Shown piece after piece: positions 33,570 to 44,889 of a DNA stretch of 64,000 nucleotides. The DNA is taken from positions 33,474,810 through 33,538,809 of the forward strand of contig NC_088304.1 of the NCBI RefSeq assembly GCF_032854445.1, in the 5' to 3' direction. The notes below the pieces were generated by a model that saw only the letters and a list, made by a program, of their open reading frames with translations, searched no databases and was not told the origin of the DNA. Position 1 is the first letter of the stretch. Every line of letters starts with the position of its first letter. The DNA is from Liolophura sinensis (lineage: Eukaryota > Mollusca > Polyplacophora > Chitonida > Chitonidae). Made by a program: the position numbers and the translations under genes.

Positions 33570-34680
33570 TAGGCCTATGTTCGAGAGTACGCAGTGTGGG
33601 ATTGTGAGCTTGTTGATAGTTTGTAACGAACTCATCACTGAGGTTCGAATCCAGCTCTCGGTAGTTGGTTTGGCTGCGTCTTTTGGCGCCGGAGTTTCTC
33701 ATGCAGGTATAGATACAACGGGCTTTGGGTAACTCCAGTTATATCCCCCTGCGGGTACTTATCGGCATAGCTGTATGCAATACATATGCAATGTTCATGT
33801 AAAACCAAGATGTGCCCGGAGGCTATGCAATATGCATATATGGGCCCGCGTGTTATCGAAAACGCATCATGAAATGGTTATAGCCTTGAGACTATATAAG
33901 ACTAATGTGATGTGCGCGGCTGTATAAGATTCGGGAATATACAGCCATATATAATAGTATCATCACCTTCACCATCTTTTTTTCCTGTCCTGATTTCTCG
34001 TTTCGCCGCATATCCTTGATTGAGATCTTCCATGACACCCATGCCGCTTGGCCGCGAGCTGAATGAGCACCAATGATAATTGACGTATTATCTGCAATTT
34101 TGGAGCGGAGGATCTATTATTTTCAATTGATTGAAGCTCGCTGCGTTCAAGTAAATTATGACCACTTCTCCATCGAAAATAGACATCCTTTTTCCTTTCG
34201 AAATGAGAAAATGCTTTTCACTGTGTGATCTAAGACGTCATAATGGCCTCTTGCTCGATGTGTAGTCGGTTAATTACGCAAATTGTAGACCTGTCTTTCC
34301 AATGTCCCAGTTTTGATTGGCGGCATCGGCATAGTTGAGGACAGATAGGATTGCACGCGAGAATCACGCCCCTCCATTTCTTCTCCCTCTTCCCGCTCCA
34401 TCCTCTGATTGTCTCTATGCCTACAGGGTGGAGTGGGGGCAGGTTTTTATTTACGCCCATGGCGATTCCAAATTTGGTTTACAGTATCCCTATTGTCAAC
34501 CTGCGCCATTTTGTTTTGCTGTGTTTTCTTTTTGTCAGGAATAGGATCAAAATGTCTCTGAAATTGGAGTGTTTATTTTGTTCTCTCAGAAGGATTAAGA
34601 AGAGTTTCAGTTTGCAAATAATGCTTTAAGGAAACAAATACATTTCACAACTGAAATTTCAACGAATCATTTGCTCCGCA
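33570..34680. other. Intergenic, no gene seen
   Basis: A tRNA-type box B string GGTTCGAATCC at 33642-33652 suggests another SINE remnant around 33620-33740. The rest (33.75-34.68 kb) shows no domain or repeat I can name. Confidence 0.5.
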
Positions 34681-34689
34681 CGCCCCACT

Positions 34690-35615
34690 TCTATTTTCTC
34701 TCTCTCCCACTCCCACACACACACCCACATCCTGCATGCCGTCGTTCCCATTTTCTTCTGCTCTCTCTTCCACTCCCACCCCCACACACGCAGCTTTCGT
34801 TTCCACTTTCTCCTGGTCACTTCCCACATCAAGCTGTCGATCCCATTTTCTTCTGCTCTCTCTTCTTCTCCCACCCATACACAGCTTTCGTTTCCATTTT
34901 CTCCTGATCACTTACACGCCCACCCACCCATATCCAGCTGTCGTTCCCATTTTCTTCTGCTCTCTCTTCCACTCCCACACACACACCCACACCCTGCATG
35001 CCGTCGTTCCCATTTTCTTCTGCTCTCTCTTCCACTCCCACCCCTACACACGCAGCTTTCGTTTCCACTTTCTCCTGGTCACTTCCCACATCAAGCTGTC
35101 GATCCCATTTTCTTCTGCTCTCTCTTCTTCTCCCACCCATACACAGCTTTCGTTTCCATTTTCTTCTGGTCTTTTGCACGCCCACACACACACTCACCCA
35201 GCTGTCGTTCGCATTTTTGCTAGGTCACATGCACGCCCACCCACCCACATCCAGCAGTCGTTCCCATTTTCTTCTGCTCTTTCCCGCACACCCACGAGCA
35301 CACATCCAGTTTTCGTTCCCATTTTTTTCTGCTCTCCCTTGCACTCCCACGTACACACATCCAGCTTTCGTTTCCATTTTCTTTTGCCCTCTGTTGTGCT
35401 CCCACCACCAAGCATCCAGCTTTCGTTCCCATTTACTTCTGCTCTGTTTTCCACACCCAATAACACACACCCAGCATTCGTTCCCATTTTCTTCTTTCTT
35501 TCACATCGCCCACCCACACACATCCGTCTTTCGTTCTCATTTACTTTCCGCTCTCTCTTCCACGCCAACCCATTCATATCTAGCTTTCGTCCTTCTTCTC
35601 TGTCGGAACTAGGAA
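34690..35615. repeat. Pyrimidine-rich satellite with about 60-70-bp units
   Basis: Repeated core CGTTCCCATTTTCTTCTGCT followed by CTCTCTTCCACTCCCAC and CA-rich linkers of variable length. A higher-order copy is visible: the block from about 34709 recurs at 34971, offset 262 bp, nearly identical for some 180 bases. Strand bias (T/C on plus) and lack of stops give long frames on both strands, including 297 codons at 34736-35629; these are low-complexity by-products, not a convincing gene. Confidence 0.93.
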
Positions 35616-35619
35616 CATT

Positions 35620-36190
35620 TGTCCTGTAGCTGACAGATGGCATGACATATCCTAGGTTATAACCCGCCAAGGTGTTATAACTGTTTTCCGTGATTAGACT
35701 TCCACTTTCTCTCTCCCTCAATCATAATATTAGAGCCGGATTAGCTCAGCGCCTTGCCACAGCATCCGCCAAGCAACACACATTTCAGCGGATTAAACCC
35801 AATTAAGCGAGGAATTCCGCACTGCCTCGGAAAATACACGCATCTATGTATTACGTGATGACGAGAGCCGACAACAGAACGACAGATGTATAATCAAATG
35901 TGTGAAGATGCCACACATTTTGCAACATTGTATCAGTACATGTATTTAGATCTGCGCCCCGCCCATTCCTGTTGGAAGAATGTTCTCGATGGTCAGTGGC
36001 GGTAAACCAGTCCGTGAAGCCAGGTCTCCACGGTTGGGGGTTGGAGGGGTGTCCAGCGACGACGGGTCAGAAAGTGAAGACATGGAGCGTATAAAACGCA
36101 GCAATGTTAAGAAAGTTCCACTCTCTTGATTACAAAATGTATTCAGTCATATTGGCTCTGGGTATAGCAAAAAGAATTTTCCCTTGAATA
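35620..36190. other. Intergenic, no gene seen
   Basis: Unique-looking sequence; no repeat, RNA gene or domain recognised. Confidence 0.45.
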
Positions 36191-36194
36191 TATT

Positions 36195-36462
36195 GATAGC
36201 AATTTGCATATACAAACTATACCTTATTAATATGTAATATACACAGAAAGAATATACAAGATTCAGTATTAGTCAGATAGCAATATGAATATACAAATTA
36301 TACCTTATTAATACGTAATATACACAGAAAGAAAATACAAAATACAGTATGAGTCTGATAGCAATATGAATATACAAACTATACCTTTTTAAAAGAATAA
36401 ACAAGATACAGTATGAGCCAGATAGCAATATGAATATACAAACTATACCTTATTAAAAGAAT
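36195..36462. repeat. AT-rich minisatellite, left part
   Basis: Units begin GATAGCAATATGAATATACA and continue ACTATACCTTATTAA. The first two units are about 82 bp (with an extra ATACACAGAAAG block), later ones 64 bp. The array is split by the SINE at 36463-36672. Confidence 0.9.
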
Positions 36463-36672
36463 GTCACCAATGCGGTCGCTGTGAGTTCAAGTCCAGCTCA
36501 TGCTGGCTTCCTCTCCGGCCGTACGTGGGAAGGTCTTCCAGCAACCTGCGGATGGTCGTGGGTTTCCCCTGGGCTCTGCCCGGTTTCCACCGACCATACT
36601 GACCGCCGTCGTATAAGTTAAATATATTTTTGAGTACGGCGTAAAACACCAATCAAATAAATAAATAAATAA
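36463..36672 (+). mobile_element. 5'-truncated SINE inserted in the AT-rich minisatellite
   Basis: Starts within the tRNA-related part (GTCACCAATGCGGTCGCTGT), has box B-like GAGTTCAAGTCCAG, the body, and the tail GTAAAACACCAATCAAATAA with AATA repeats. A perfect 11-bp target-site duplication ATTAAAAGAAT flanks it (36452-36462 and 36673-36683), and removal restores an uninterrupted satellite unit. Confidence 0.93.
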
Positions 36673-36808
36673 ATTAAAAGAATATACAAGATACAGTATG
36701 AGTCAGATAGCAAAATGAATATACAAACTATACCTTATTAAAAGAATATACAAGATACAGTATGAGTCAGATAGGAATATGAACATACAAACTATACTTT
36801 ATTGAATA
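36673..36808. repeat. AT-rich minisatellite, right part
   Basis: Continuation of the 64-bp units after the SINE, fading into unique sequence. Confidence 0.9.
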
Positions 36809-36809
36809 T

Positions 36810-37349
36810 GCCTACAGGGATATGTACCTTTAATCAGTATTACTCTACATGAATACCCTCACAATTGTACACATGTATTAAGTTCGTATATAGCTCAATC
36901 TATCGATATAGTTAATGGTTATTTTAATGCGAGCCAACGCTAGCATCATCGCATTCATTTTCTGTATATATGTTCTGCATGAAAACAGTCATGTAGGCTT
37001 AGGTCAAAAGCAAATAAAAAAGACCTTATATAGTGTAATAAATGGAATGGTCATCACACACTGTTCAGGATTCTGTCATATAAATGTATGCTTTTTTTCC
37101 CAATAGGTCTGGACGACTCGGACGCTTAATTGACGCTCGGAATTGTTCTGTGAATGAGATATACGTTATAATTTAGACATATCCAGCGTTCATTGTGAAA
37201 AATCGATATCTCTTAAATAAATAGCGACTCCAACTTTATAGAGCCAATAAACAATATTTGATTCATATTTGCATAATTATTTTTTCTCTACCTTTTGTTT
37301 TTTACTTGAGGGGATCATTAATCTGTGTGCATGCATGTATCAAATATTA
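36810..37349. other. Intergenic, no gene seen
   Basis: AT-rich unique sequence without recognisable features. Confidence 0.5.
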
Positions 37350-37363
37350 TCTTGCCTATTTTA

Positions 37364-37641
37364 TTTTTTTTTTTTTTTTTTTTTTTTTGATTCGTGTTTT
37401 TACGCCGTACTCAAGAATATTTCACTTATACGACGGCGGCCAGCATTATGGTGGGTGGAAACCGGGCAGAGCCCGGGGGAAACCCACGACCATCCGCAGG
37501 TTGCTGACAGACCTTCCCACTTACGGCCGGAGAGGAAGCCAGCATGAGCTGGACTTGAACTCACAGCGACCGCATTGGTGAGAGACTCCTGGGTCATTAC
37601 GCTGCGCTAGCGCTTTAACCGACTGAGCCACGGAGGCCCCC
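37364..37641 (-). mobile_element. Full-length tRNA-derived SINE with 14-bp target-site duplication
   Basis: The best-preserved copy. In SINE sense: GGGGGCCTCCGTGGCTCAGT head with box A TGGCTCAGTCGG, AATGACCCAGGAGTCTCTCA, box B-like GAGTTCAAGTCCAG, body with AACCTGCGGATGG and GGGCTCTGCCCGG, then GTCGTATAAGTGAAATATTC and GAGTACGGCGTAAA, and an A-rich tail seen here as a T-run at 37364-37388. Flanked by a perfect TCTTGCCTATTTTA (37350-37363 and 37642-37655). Confidence 0.95.
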
Positions 37642-37730
37642 TCTTGCCTATTTTAAGGACCGCACCCGCTATTGCTGACATTTTAGATCGCCCGCTTTGA
37701 ATAATCGAGGGTAAAGGATTTATGCATTTA

Positions 37731-38005
37731 TTAGTTGGATTGGTGTTTTACGCTGTACTCAATAATATATTCAGTAATACACGGACAGTATTCCACACCT
37801 CCTACCACTAGCGTGAAACTGGAACTTCCACACAGGTGCTAAGCGTAGTAAGCCAAGAGCTGGGGTATACGCGGGGCATTCCGGCGTCTTCGGTGTGGCG
37901 TCTATAGCACCTGTATGGGATATGCTAGCGTTGGGACCAACATATGTCGGAAATGTGCTTGACGGCTTCCTTAAACCCTAAACAAACAAATAAAGAAATA
38001 AACAA
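37731..38005. mobile_element. SINE remnants (tail fragment minus, second element plus)
   Basis: 37736-37790 (GATTGGTGTTTTACGCTGTA) is a diverged tail of the main SINE on the minus strand. From about 37840 to 38005 is another sequence in plus orientation ending CCCTAAACAAACAAATAAAG, a tail like that of a SINE or LINE. The identity of the second part is uncertain. Confidence 0.5.
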
Positions 38006-38211
38006 GCCCAGTTCAAGGTCGTCCATGCGATGATTTCAATCACTGCTGGGACCTTCATAGCTAAAGCAAGTCATCTTGTAAACGCCGCGAGCAATTAAAT
38101 TCGACCCTTTTCTGTACAGTCAATGAAGGATGCATGGGTGTGACTATTTGCCAACTGTCACACTTTTGTCATTGTTCTGGTTTTACTCTCTGTGTTTTTA
38201 ATCTTTCATAT
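38006..38211. other. Intergenic, no feature seen
   Basis: Short unique stretch between the SINE remnants and the 27-bp minisatellite. Confidence 0.4.
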
Positions 38212-38620
38212 CGTCAATAGAAAAGACCTTTGTCAACTCGCCTGTTGAAGACACCTTTATCATCTCGCCAAGAGAAGACATCTTTATCAACTCGTCAATA
38301 GAAGACACATTTTTCAACATATCAAGAGAAGACATCTACATCAACTGGCCAAGGGAAGACATCTACATCAACTGGCCAAGGGGAGACATCTGTATCCACT
38401 GGCCAAAGGAAGGCATCTACAGCAAATGGCCAAAGGAAGACATCTACATCAAATGGCCAAGGGAAGATATCTATATCAACTCGCCAACGGAATACGTCAA
38501 TATCAACTCGCCAAGGGAAAGAGGCTTTTACCTATATATTCGCCAAGCCAATGGTTTTTCCATTGAAGTTGAAGGTACCTTTATCAACTTGTCAAGGAAA
38601 GTCAGGTTTATCAGCTTGCC
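38212..38620. repeat. 27-bp minisatellite, about fifteen units
   Basis: Consensus GGCCAAGGGAAGACATCTAC followed by ATCAACT, degenerate at both ends (CGTCAATAGAAAAGACC... on the left). The unit is nine codons. One plus frame stays open from just after a TAG near 38308 to the TAG at 38630, reading a Thr/Ser/Gly/Gln-rich nonapeptide repeat, but without an ATG in the early part. Confidence 0.88.
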
Positions 38621-38631
38621 TATCGACGGTG

Positions 38632-40590
38632 TAGTTTTGAGCTCCGTGCGCAAAAACATCATCTAGCGACGGGAAACTGTGGGTGTCTTTTAAACAATGA
38701 CATACGACAGTGCCTCTGTCTTCTCTCCACACGATAAATCTTTCCGTCAACTCTGTAAAGTACGGCTCATGCAGATCAAACCCTGCTTCTCTGTACCAGC
38801 AGTCCAGGTTACTGCTTTGATTGATAGTCACGAAACGCGCCTAACTATACACACCACTTTTCGCAATGCCGGTCCAGACTTAAATTTACCATTACAAAAC
38901 ATCCCGAAAATATCTTTCTATATACAGGGTGAATTTTATAAAAGCTTACTATCATAGTGGAGATGATTTGTAATTCTGTGATAAATATACTTTATCACAG
39001 AATCCCTTATATCAAATTAAAATCAACGTTATTTTCGGGTTCTTTTTTTTTGGGTGGGGGGGGGGGGGCTACCCTATAATCTATCGGGAGTCGTAATTCT
39101 CAAATTATTATCGCTGATGGCTTAAGATGCAATGCTGAGCAATGTTATTGACACGACAATATACAGGGCCATTCTAAAGGGCCATAAAGCTGTTCTAGCA
39201 TGTCTCAGCGGAGAGCAGAGAACGACTTTACAGCTTTAAATAAACGGTTTTTGTTCAGCTGTATTTCTGTTGGTTTTAGTTGAGGACACATGTACTTAGA
39301 GTGAATGTATTGAACAGCAATGCAGTTAGTTGACTGATTGAATGATGCTCTCGTGCTGGATTGACTGATTGTTACACACAAGCACTCGTACTGGACTGAC
39401 TGATTGTTACACACAAGCACTCGTGCGCACAACTCAAATCGAACAAGGTATATCACGTCTTTTACTTCTGAACATTACTTAACATTGCTCAAGCAAAAAC
39501 TATAACTGTGTCCCATGTAAACAGTGATTTTGTCATTTACGCAAAACACCACGTGTCACATCTTTTGTTCGAGTTCAAAGTGTTTGACATTTCTCATGCC
39601 TAAAAAAAGGGTTTCATACGTAATGATCTTAGTAGGTCTACATGTGTTATTTGATTTTGCTAATGGACAAAATGATAAATGTCGCCTGTTGTGGAACAGT
39701 ACGTTTCTGAAAAACACTGAATGTCACACGCCCTTTTCCCAAGTCGCTTAGTTAATCTTCAAAGATAAATATGAACAACTGTATGTATTTTATTCAGTCA
39801 TTCATATTCGTTATCAGTTATTATCGTCGCGGACATAGTTGAACGCACACGACGCTTGGTTATAAGCTGTAAGTAGTAATTCAGGTAAATGACTGCAGTC
39901 TTGTTGTTGTTGTTGTTGGAAGTGCTATTTTTGTTCTTGATCGTGGGATGCATTTTTGAATGCGCATGCGCCCCAGCTTGAGACTGCAAATCGGTTATAT
40001 TTGATTGATTTTGTTTGTTTCTTTTTTGTTTGGATTTTTATTGCTTAAAGAATTTGTGTTACGTCAAAATTTGACATTTGTCGTGCAAAGAAGTGACATT
40101 TGTCACGCAAAGCAGCGTTTGCCAATCTGGGTGGGCTTCTACATGAGAAACAGCTTTCACGTACAATCATACTAAATTTACCTGCCCGTCGGTATCTTTT
40201 CTTACACTGCATGACAACAGAAATCTTGTCCGATATACACATCTGCAATCACCACAAGTTATACAACAATCTGAGGCATCGCCGACAAAGTCCGCCTTAT
40301 ACTGGCTCAGTTTAGCGCTGTTCTATTATATTGCTTATACATATTATCTCTTGACCGTTTCGTAATGGTTACCAGTGTCGACGTGAAAATATAGGGTGAC
40401 AACTTTAATATAGATGATATAGTATAGTTGGGGAATGTCGTATTGATCCGTTCTTCTGTTCCTGACTCATGATACATCGGCTATAATTGCCGATAACTTG
40501 CGGAATGGGATGACATTTGGTTTGAGAAATGACAAGATAATGTAGTAAGATACGACAGAGGAATATAGTGGTGGGTGCATGGTGTAGATA
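38632..40590. other. Intergenic, no gene seen
   Basis: Contains a poly(G) tract at 39054-39069, a two-copy repeat of about 35 bp with GATTGTTACACACAAGCACT at about 39364-39425, a (TTG)n tract at 39901-39917 and a small TGACATTTGTC doublet at 40070-40113. No coding signal. Confidence 0.5.
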
Positions 40591-40593
40591 GTG

Positions 40594-40642
40594 TGTGTGT
40601 TTGGGCGGGGGGTGGGGTGGGGTGGGGGGGTGGAGAGGGCGA
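40594..40642 (+). other. G-run cluster, possible G-quadruplex
   Basis: Contains at least five separated runs of four or more G (GGGCGGGGGGTGGGGTGGGG and onwards) within about 35 bases, fitting the G-quadruplex pattern on the plus strand. Confidence 0.5.
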
Positions 40643-40693
40643 GTTTATCAATGAAATTTTTATTTCTTTTTTTATTTATTTATTGTTTCAAAT

Positions 40694-41106
40694 TATTCAT
40701 TTGTTTATTTCATTGGTGTTTTAGGTCGTACTCAAGATTATTTCACTTATACAGCAGCAGTCTGCATCATGGCGGGAGGTTGTTGTTTAAAGGCACACCC
40801 TCAAGAGTTTTTTTGCTTACATTTTATATGGGTGCACTAAACCGTAGTACTTGTGGTATACCACTGACCTGTGGCAGACTACTAACGAACTTTCCACGTC
40901 TGATGTATACAGATATGGACACTGTATTGGTGGAAGACGCGTGGACTGTGAAAATGACCACAGCCTCACTGTCAACCGCTTATTATCACTAACAAGGAAA
41001 GCGCGGAAATGTCAAATTTCTCTGCCTAAGCCTTGGTTTGAACCTGTACATCATGTGTTCTATAGATCGAATGAAAGGCAAACCCATTAACCACTTGGTC
41101 GTTATA
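40694..41106 (-). mobile_element. Longer composite tRNA-derived SINE
   Basis: The tail at 40700-40760 (CATTGGTGTTTTAGGTCGTA) resembles the main SINE. The body has CCACTGACCTGTGGCAGAC and ACGAACTTTCCACG, also found at 63.3 kb and 45.0 kb. At 41034-41045 the complement gives box B CAGGTTCAAACC, and ACCAAGTGGTTAATGGG upstream resembles box A. About 400 bp, so a different and longer family than the main SINE. Confidence 0.7.
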
Positions 41107-41162
41107 TAACGCAGGATAATGCACCCGGTGATACTGAAAATAGAATAACGTCCCTGAGATGT

Positions 41163-41308
41163 ATTTATTTATTTGTTTGATTGGTGTTTTGCACCATACG
41201 ATTTCACTCATACCACTGCGGCCAGCACTATGGCGAGGAAACCGGACAGAGCCCAGGGGAAACACACGATCATCCGCAGGTTACTGCAAGACCTTCCCAT
41301 GTACCGTA
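41163..41308 (-). mobile_element. SINE, 3' half, diverged
   Basis: TTTGATTGGTGTTTTGCACC through GCGGCCAGCACTATGG, GAGCCCAGGGGAAAC, ATCCGCAGGTTACTG and ACCTTCCCATGTAC; truncated before the tRNA part. Confidence 0.85.
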
Positions 41309-41309
41309 C

Positions 41310-43655
41310 ATCTGTAAGATGGTGCCTGTTCAGTAAGCTGAGAAGCAGCTATAGAAAGTTTCGTAATCTGAATTCCCTTATACTGAAAGCACGTACAATA
41401 ACTTTAGGCCGTTCTCTTAGACTTATGAGCATTTTTCCAGCAGCAAATGGAATTATCGACCAAGGAACCAACAGGAAAAGTGCGACTTAGCTTTTCATGG
41501 GAAATCTACTTCAATAGTCTGTAGATTATAGAGTAAGATTGGACAATCTATACGAAAGGATCATTCAGATTATGAGATATACACACTCGCACCTTGTTCC
41601 GCATCGCTGAAGCCGTCGTCTCAGGTGGCTATATATATAGTACAAGTACACCATGGACGTACGAGGATTTTTAGCGCTAATCGATATGTTCTAGAGAAAT
41701 TGCGGGAGGGGATCGACCAACACCAAATGTTCACAAGCGAACGGGAACTTCTACTGACGTCATCACCATTCAAACACCTGGATCTTCAAACACAGATGCC
41801 GCCCCGTGCCATAGATCTAGCAGATTTAAGAGTTTAGCAAATACGCGCACGTACAACTGATGTCAGGGAGTCTATCGACCAGCCAAAGCTTTTAGCCAAT
41901 ATACATTTTCTGTTAGCCTTACCTACATACCGTTTCCGAATCCCAATGGCGATAGCCTGAACTGGCGAATGTGGGTCGAACGGTAATCCCTACTTTCCCA
42001 GTCTTGTTATACACATACTATTGTTTTAATGCATTCAGCAACCAGCACACTTTGAATCCATTTACAGGACTGATGGCATGTCGATAAGGGAGATATGACA
42101 GCGGTAATATAAGAGATGATAGACTTTGCTATGAAATGAAATGTAAATGTCGTCGATAAATGTTTCAAGAGACAGAAACAATACATTCAGTGTAAGATCA
42201 ATATACAAGAGACGTCATCAAAAGGGGGAAAAAACAAATTACATTAGTAAACCTTTGATAGATTATGCAATGTGAAATTTGGAACGTTCGTCATCCTGTG
42301 GTAAAAATATTATAGATGCATCCAAATGTTTCACATACCTCTAGAAATATGCTTCCATATGATAAGAAACATTTGACATTTCGGGTTATACAAACAGTCA
42401 ATTCATTAAATATTTTGCAGGTGTTTCAGACAACTGTAGTGTTACACTTAGAATAAGAAAGTGTTGACGCTTCTGGAAATGCGCTTCAAACATTTCATGT
42501 CTTTCAGATACATATTACTCTAGAATTACATTTAGGCTGAAAAAAAAACAGTTGACAATTTCGGCTTCACGCGTAATCCTTGTATTGTACTCTCTTTACG
42601 GGGTGTATGTGCTGAAATAAAGTCATTATAAACTGATGGACTGGTCTTGATGTCTTGGTTTAAAGTTTCAAATCTTTATTATAATCCTATAAAAAAAATT
42701 CTGTCCGTATATATCAAGGTCAGTTTCGTTATTTGATGGATTTTAACACATCGTTGGTGAAAGATGTCTCCTGTGAAAATTGTGTTATCTTTTTCTCTTT
42801 TCTTTTGAAATTGCAAATATAGTCCAGTCATGAAATAGAGGTGCCATAACTGCGGTTTGTGCATCTAGCGAAATAACGCAATTTACAATGCTTCGTGCTT
42901 GGAATCCATATCATTTTTAACGCGGCTTCCATAATGTATTGGGCATCTCTTACACAAGCTCAGCCCAGGCCACGGTCGTGACGAGCTGTAAGGTAACTGA
43001 TTTGTGAATGTGACTTTGTGACGCAACTAATGGTAAATGTACGCGTCAGTGATTGAACATTTGTATATGCATACACAAAGCGTCCAAGTCAACAGTACAC
43101 TCACAAAACACCAGTAAAATTGTCAATATGGTGCATCATTTGCTTACGCACTCAAAGCTCTTCACCATGCTGAGTCAATAACATATTGGCAAAACAGCGT
43201 TAAAAACGTAACTGACGTCAAGTTCATTATATATCCACAAACTATCTGTAAACAGAGACTTACGCTCGTAGTGATGATTTACTCCTAAGTCCAAGACAAC
43301 TGATAAATAAAAACTATAAAAGAAACACATACACACGCAAAAAGATAAAACTGGGTTCGAACCTGTTGCTGAAGATTCAGTGTTTACTTATTAAATTAAA
43401 TAAAATGGGACAATCTGTTGGTTGAAACCCACCTTCTCAAAGTAAAAGAAAGCTAAAGCATGAAGTAAAGTTTATCATAAAAACAACTGAAAACTTTGCG
43501 TAAAAAGACTTTCATTTATTTTTTCAGATTTTTTGTGAGTGTTGGAAGGCATATGTTGGAATATAATGATAGGTTATATGAGGCTGAGATTCCACAACAG
43601 AAACAATATGCGTTAAACGCTAGATGCGCAGATCGCTGAGTCTTCAGACAGTTTT
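41310..43655. other. Intergenic, no gene seen
   Basis: AT-rich. Between 42.28 and 42.58 kb loosely similar blocks of about 120 bp (TTTCACATACC/TTTCATGTCTTTC and ACATTTGACATTTCGGG/GTTGACAATTTCGGC) suggest an old degenerate repeat. No domain found. Confidence 0.45.
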
Positions 43656-43659
43656 TCTC

Positions 43660-43878
43660 GCTACAATTATGCAGTCACGTGGCATGAATCCAGCTCTCGA
43701 TATTTCTGTAGCGGCTTTTAGTCCGGATGTTTACCAGGCACCCGGTGAAGGTCGGTGGTTTACGCTAGACACACTGGTCTCCTAAATTTATAAAACTGAC
43801 CGCCGTCATAAAAGGATAAATAATAAATTCTTTAGTACGGCACTAAACATCAGTTAAATATAAAATAAAGAAATAAAT
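43660..43878 (+). mobile_element. Second SINE family, plus orientation
   Basis: Reads AATCCAGCTCTCGAT, GGTGAAGGTCGGTGGTTTAC, ACACTGGTCTCC, AACTGACCGCCGTC and a tail TAGTACGGCACTAAACATC with AATAAAGAAATAAA. The tail is shared with the main SINE, the body differs. The tRNA-related head is unclear. Confidence 0.7.
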
Positions 43879-43879
43879 T

Positions 43880-44885
43880 ATAGATTTTCTTCTTTAAATT
43901 GGTTTCATTGATTAGTCCTTACGCTGGTCTACGAAGGCTTCCCTTAACTGAGACTTTCCGGTTATACTGAACAGTACACACTGTAAATAATGGTACACGT
44001 AGCGAACCCGATGGACCCCATACAACTATATCGTGTATTCAGTGTTGACGGTGTGGATATGTCAGGAATGATCGAGCTTTACGAGTAATTAGCAGTCATA
44101 AAGGACACAGCTTATATCGACAGGCTTTTACTCTCTGCTTCTAAATCTCGGCCATGTGGCGTGTGCAGATTGCATTGTAGGTTGACCGCGGCCTGCATGC
44201 TTTAGCAGCCACGTGTGACTCCAGCTGTAGCCTTCGTGTATAAGATATCGCCGATATAGATCGGCGCTGCGCCTATTATACACACATACCTCCAGTAATT
44301 ATGGTATACTGTTTACAAGTGATATATCTGGTAATGTACATTGTGTATATCCATCTTGTAGCAGCTCTGTATATATAGGCTACTGGCATATACGTCACTA
44401 TCTTCGATGGAAGATATACATGTATATTTTGGGATAATAACCGCCATATTGATTTTCGGACAAATTGTAAATAATGATAAGTAACACTAAGGTGGCAAAA
44501 AAAAAAGTGGGCAAAATTCGAAGAAAACTACTACAACATGAACAAATGGTATGCATTGTTACACAAAAAACACCACATACAAGTGTTTCTTTGAGTTGAA
44601 TAATACTCCGAGCAGATCATCAATAAAGTGTATTTTCTGCACGCTGTGTCTGACTTCGTTTGCTTCCTGCTCTCTGTGTAATACCAGACCTTCTTGCAAC
44701 TGATCAGGAACTCTTGAGCTAGTGGATATCCGAGATGCATTGCGCGTCGGCAAAATGACGTCATTGTGGGTTTATTATCAGAGAAACAAATGTTTTTTTT
44801 TTAACTCTCAAAGTACAGAAACTGTACAGCGGCGATGAACGTCATACCGGTACAGCCATTGAATGCGTGACCTCCATTGTATATA
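43880..44885. other. Intergenic, no gene seen
   Basis: A perfect 7-bp hairpin CGCCGAT-ATAG-ATCGGCG lies near 44249-44266. Otherwise nothing recognised. Confidence 0.45.
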
Positions 44886-44889
44886 AATT

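Noticed and set aside
34736-35629. Plus-strand frame of 297 codons (and long minus frames) at the pyrimidine-rich satellite
   Set aside because: The frame is wholly satellite, low-complexity in Ser/Pro/Phe/His, and exists because the unit has few stops; frames on both strands are open.
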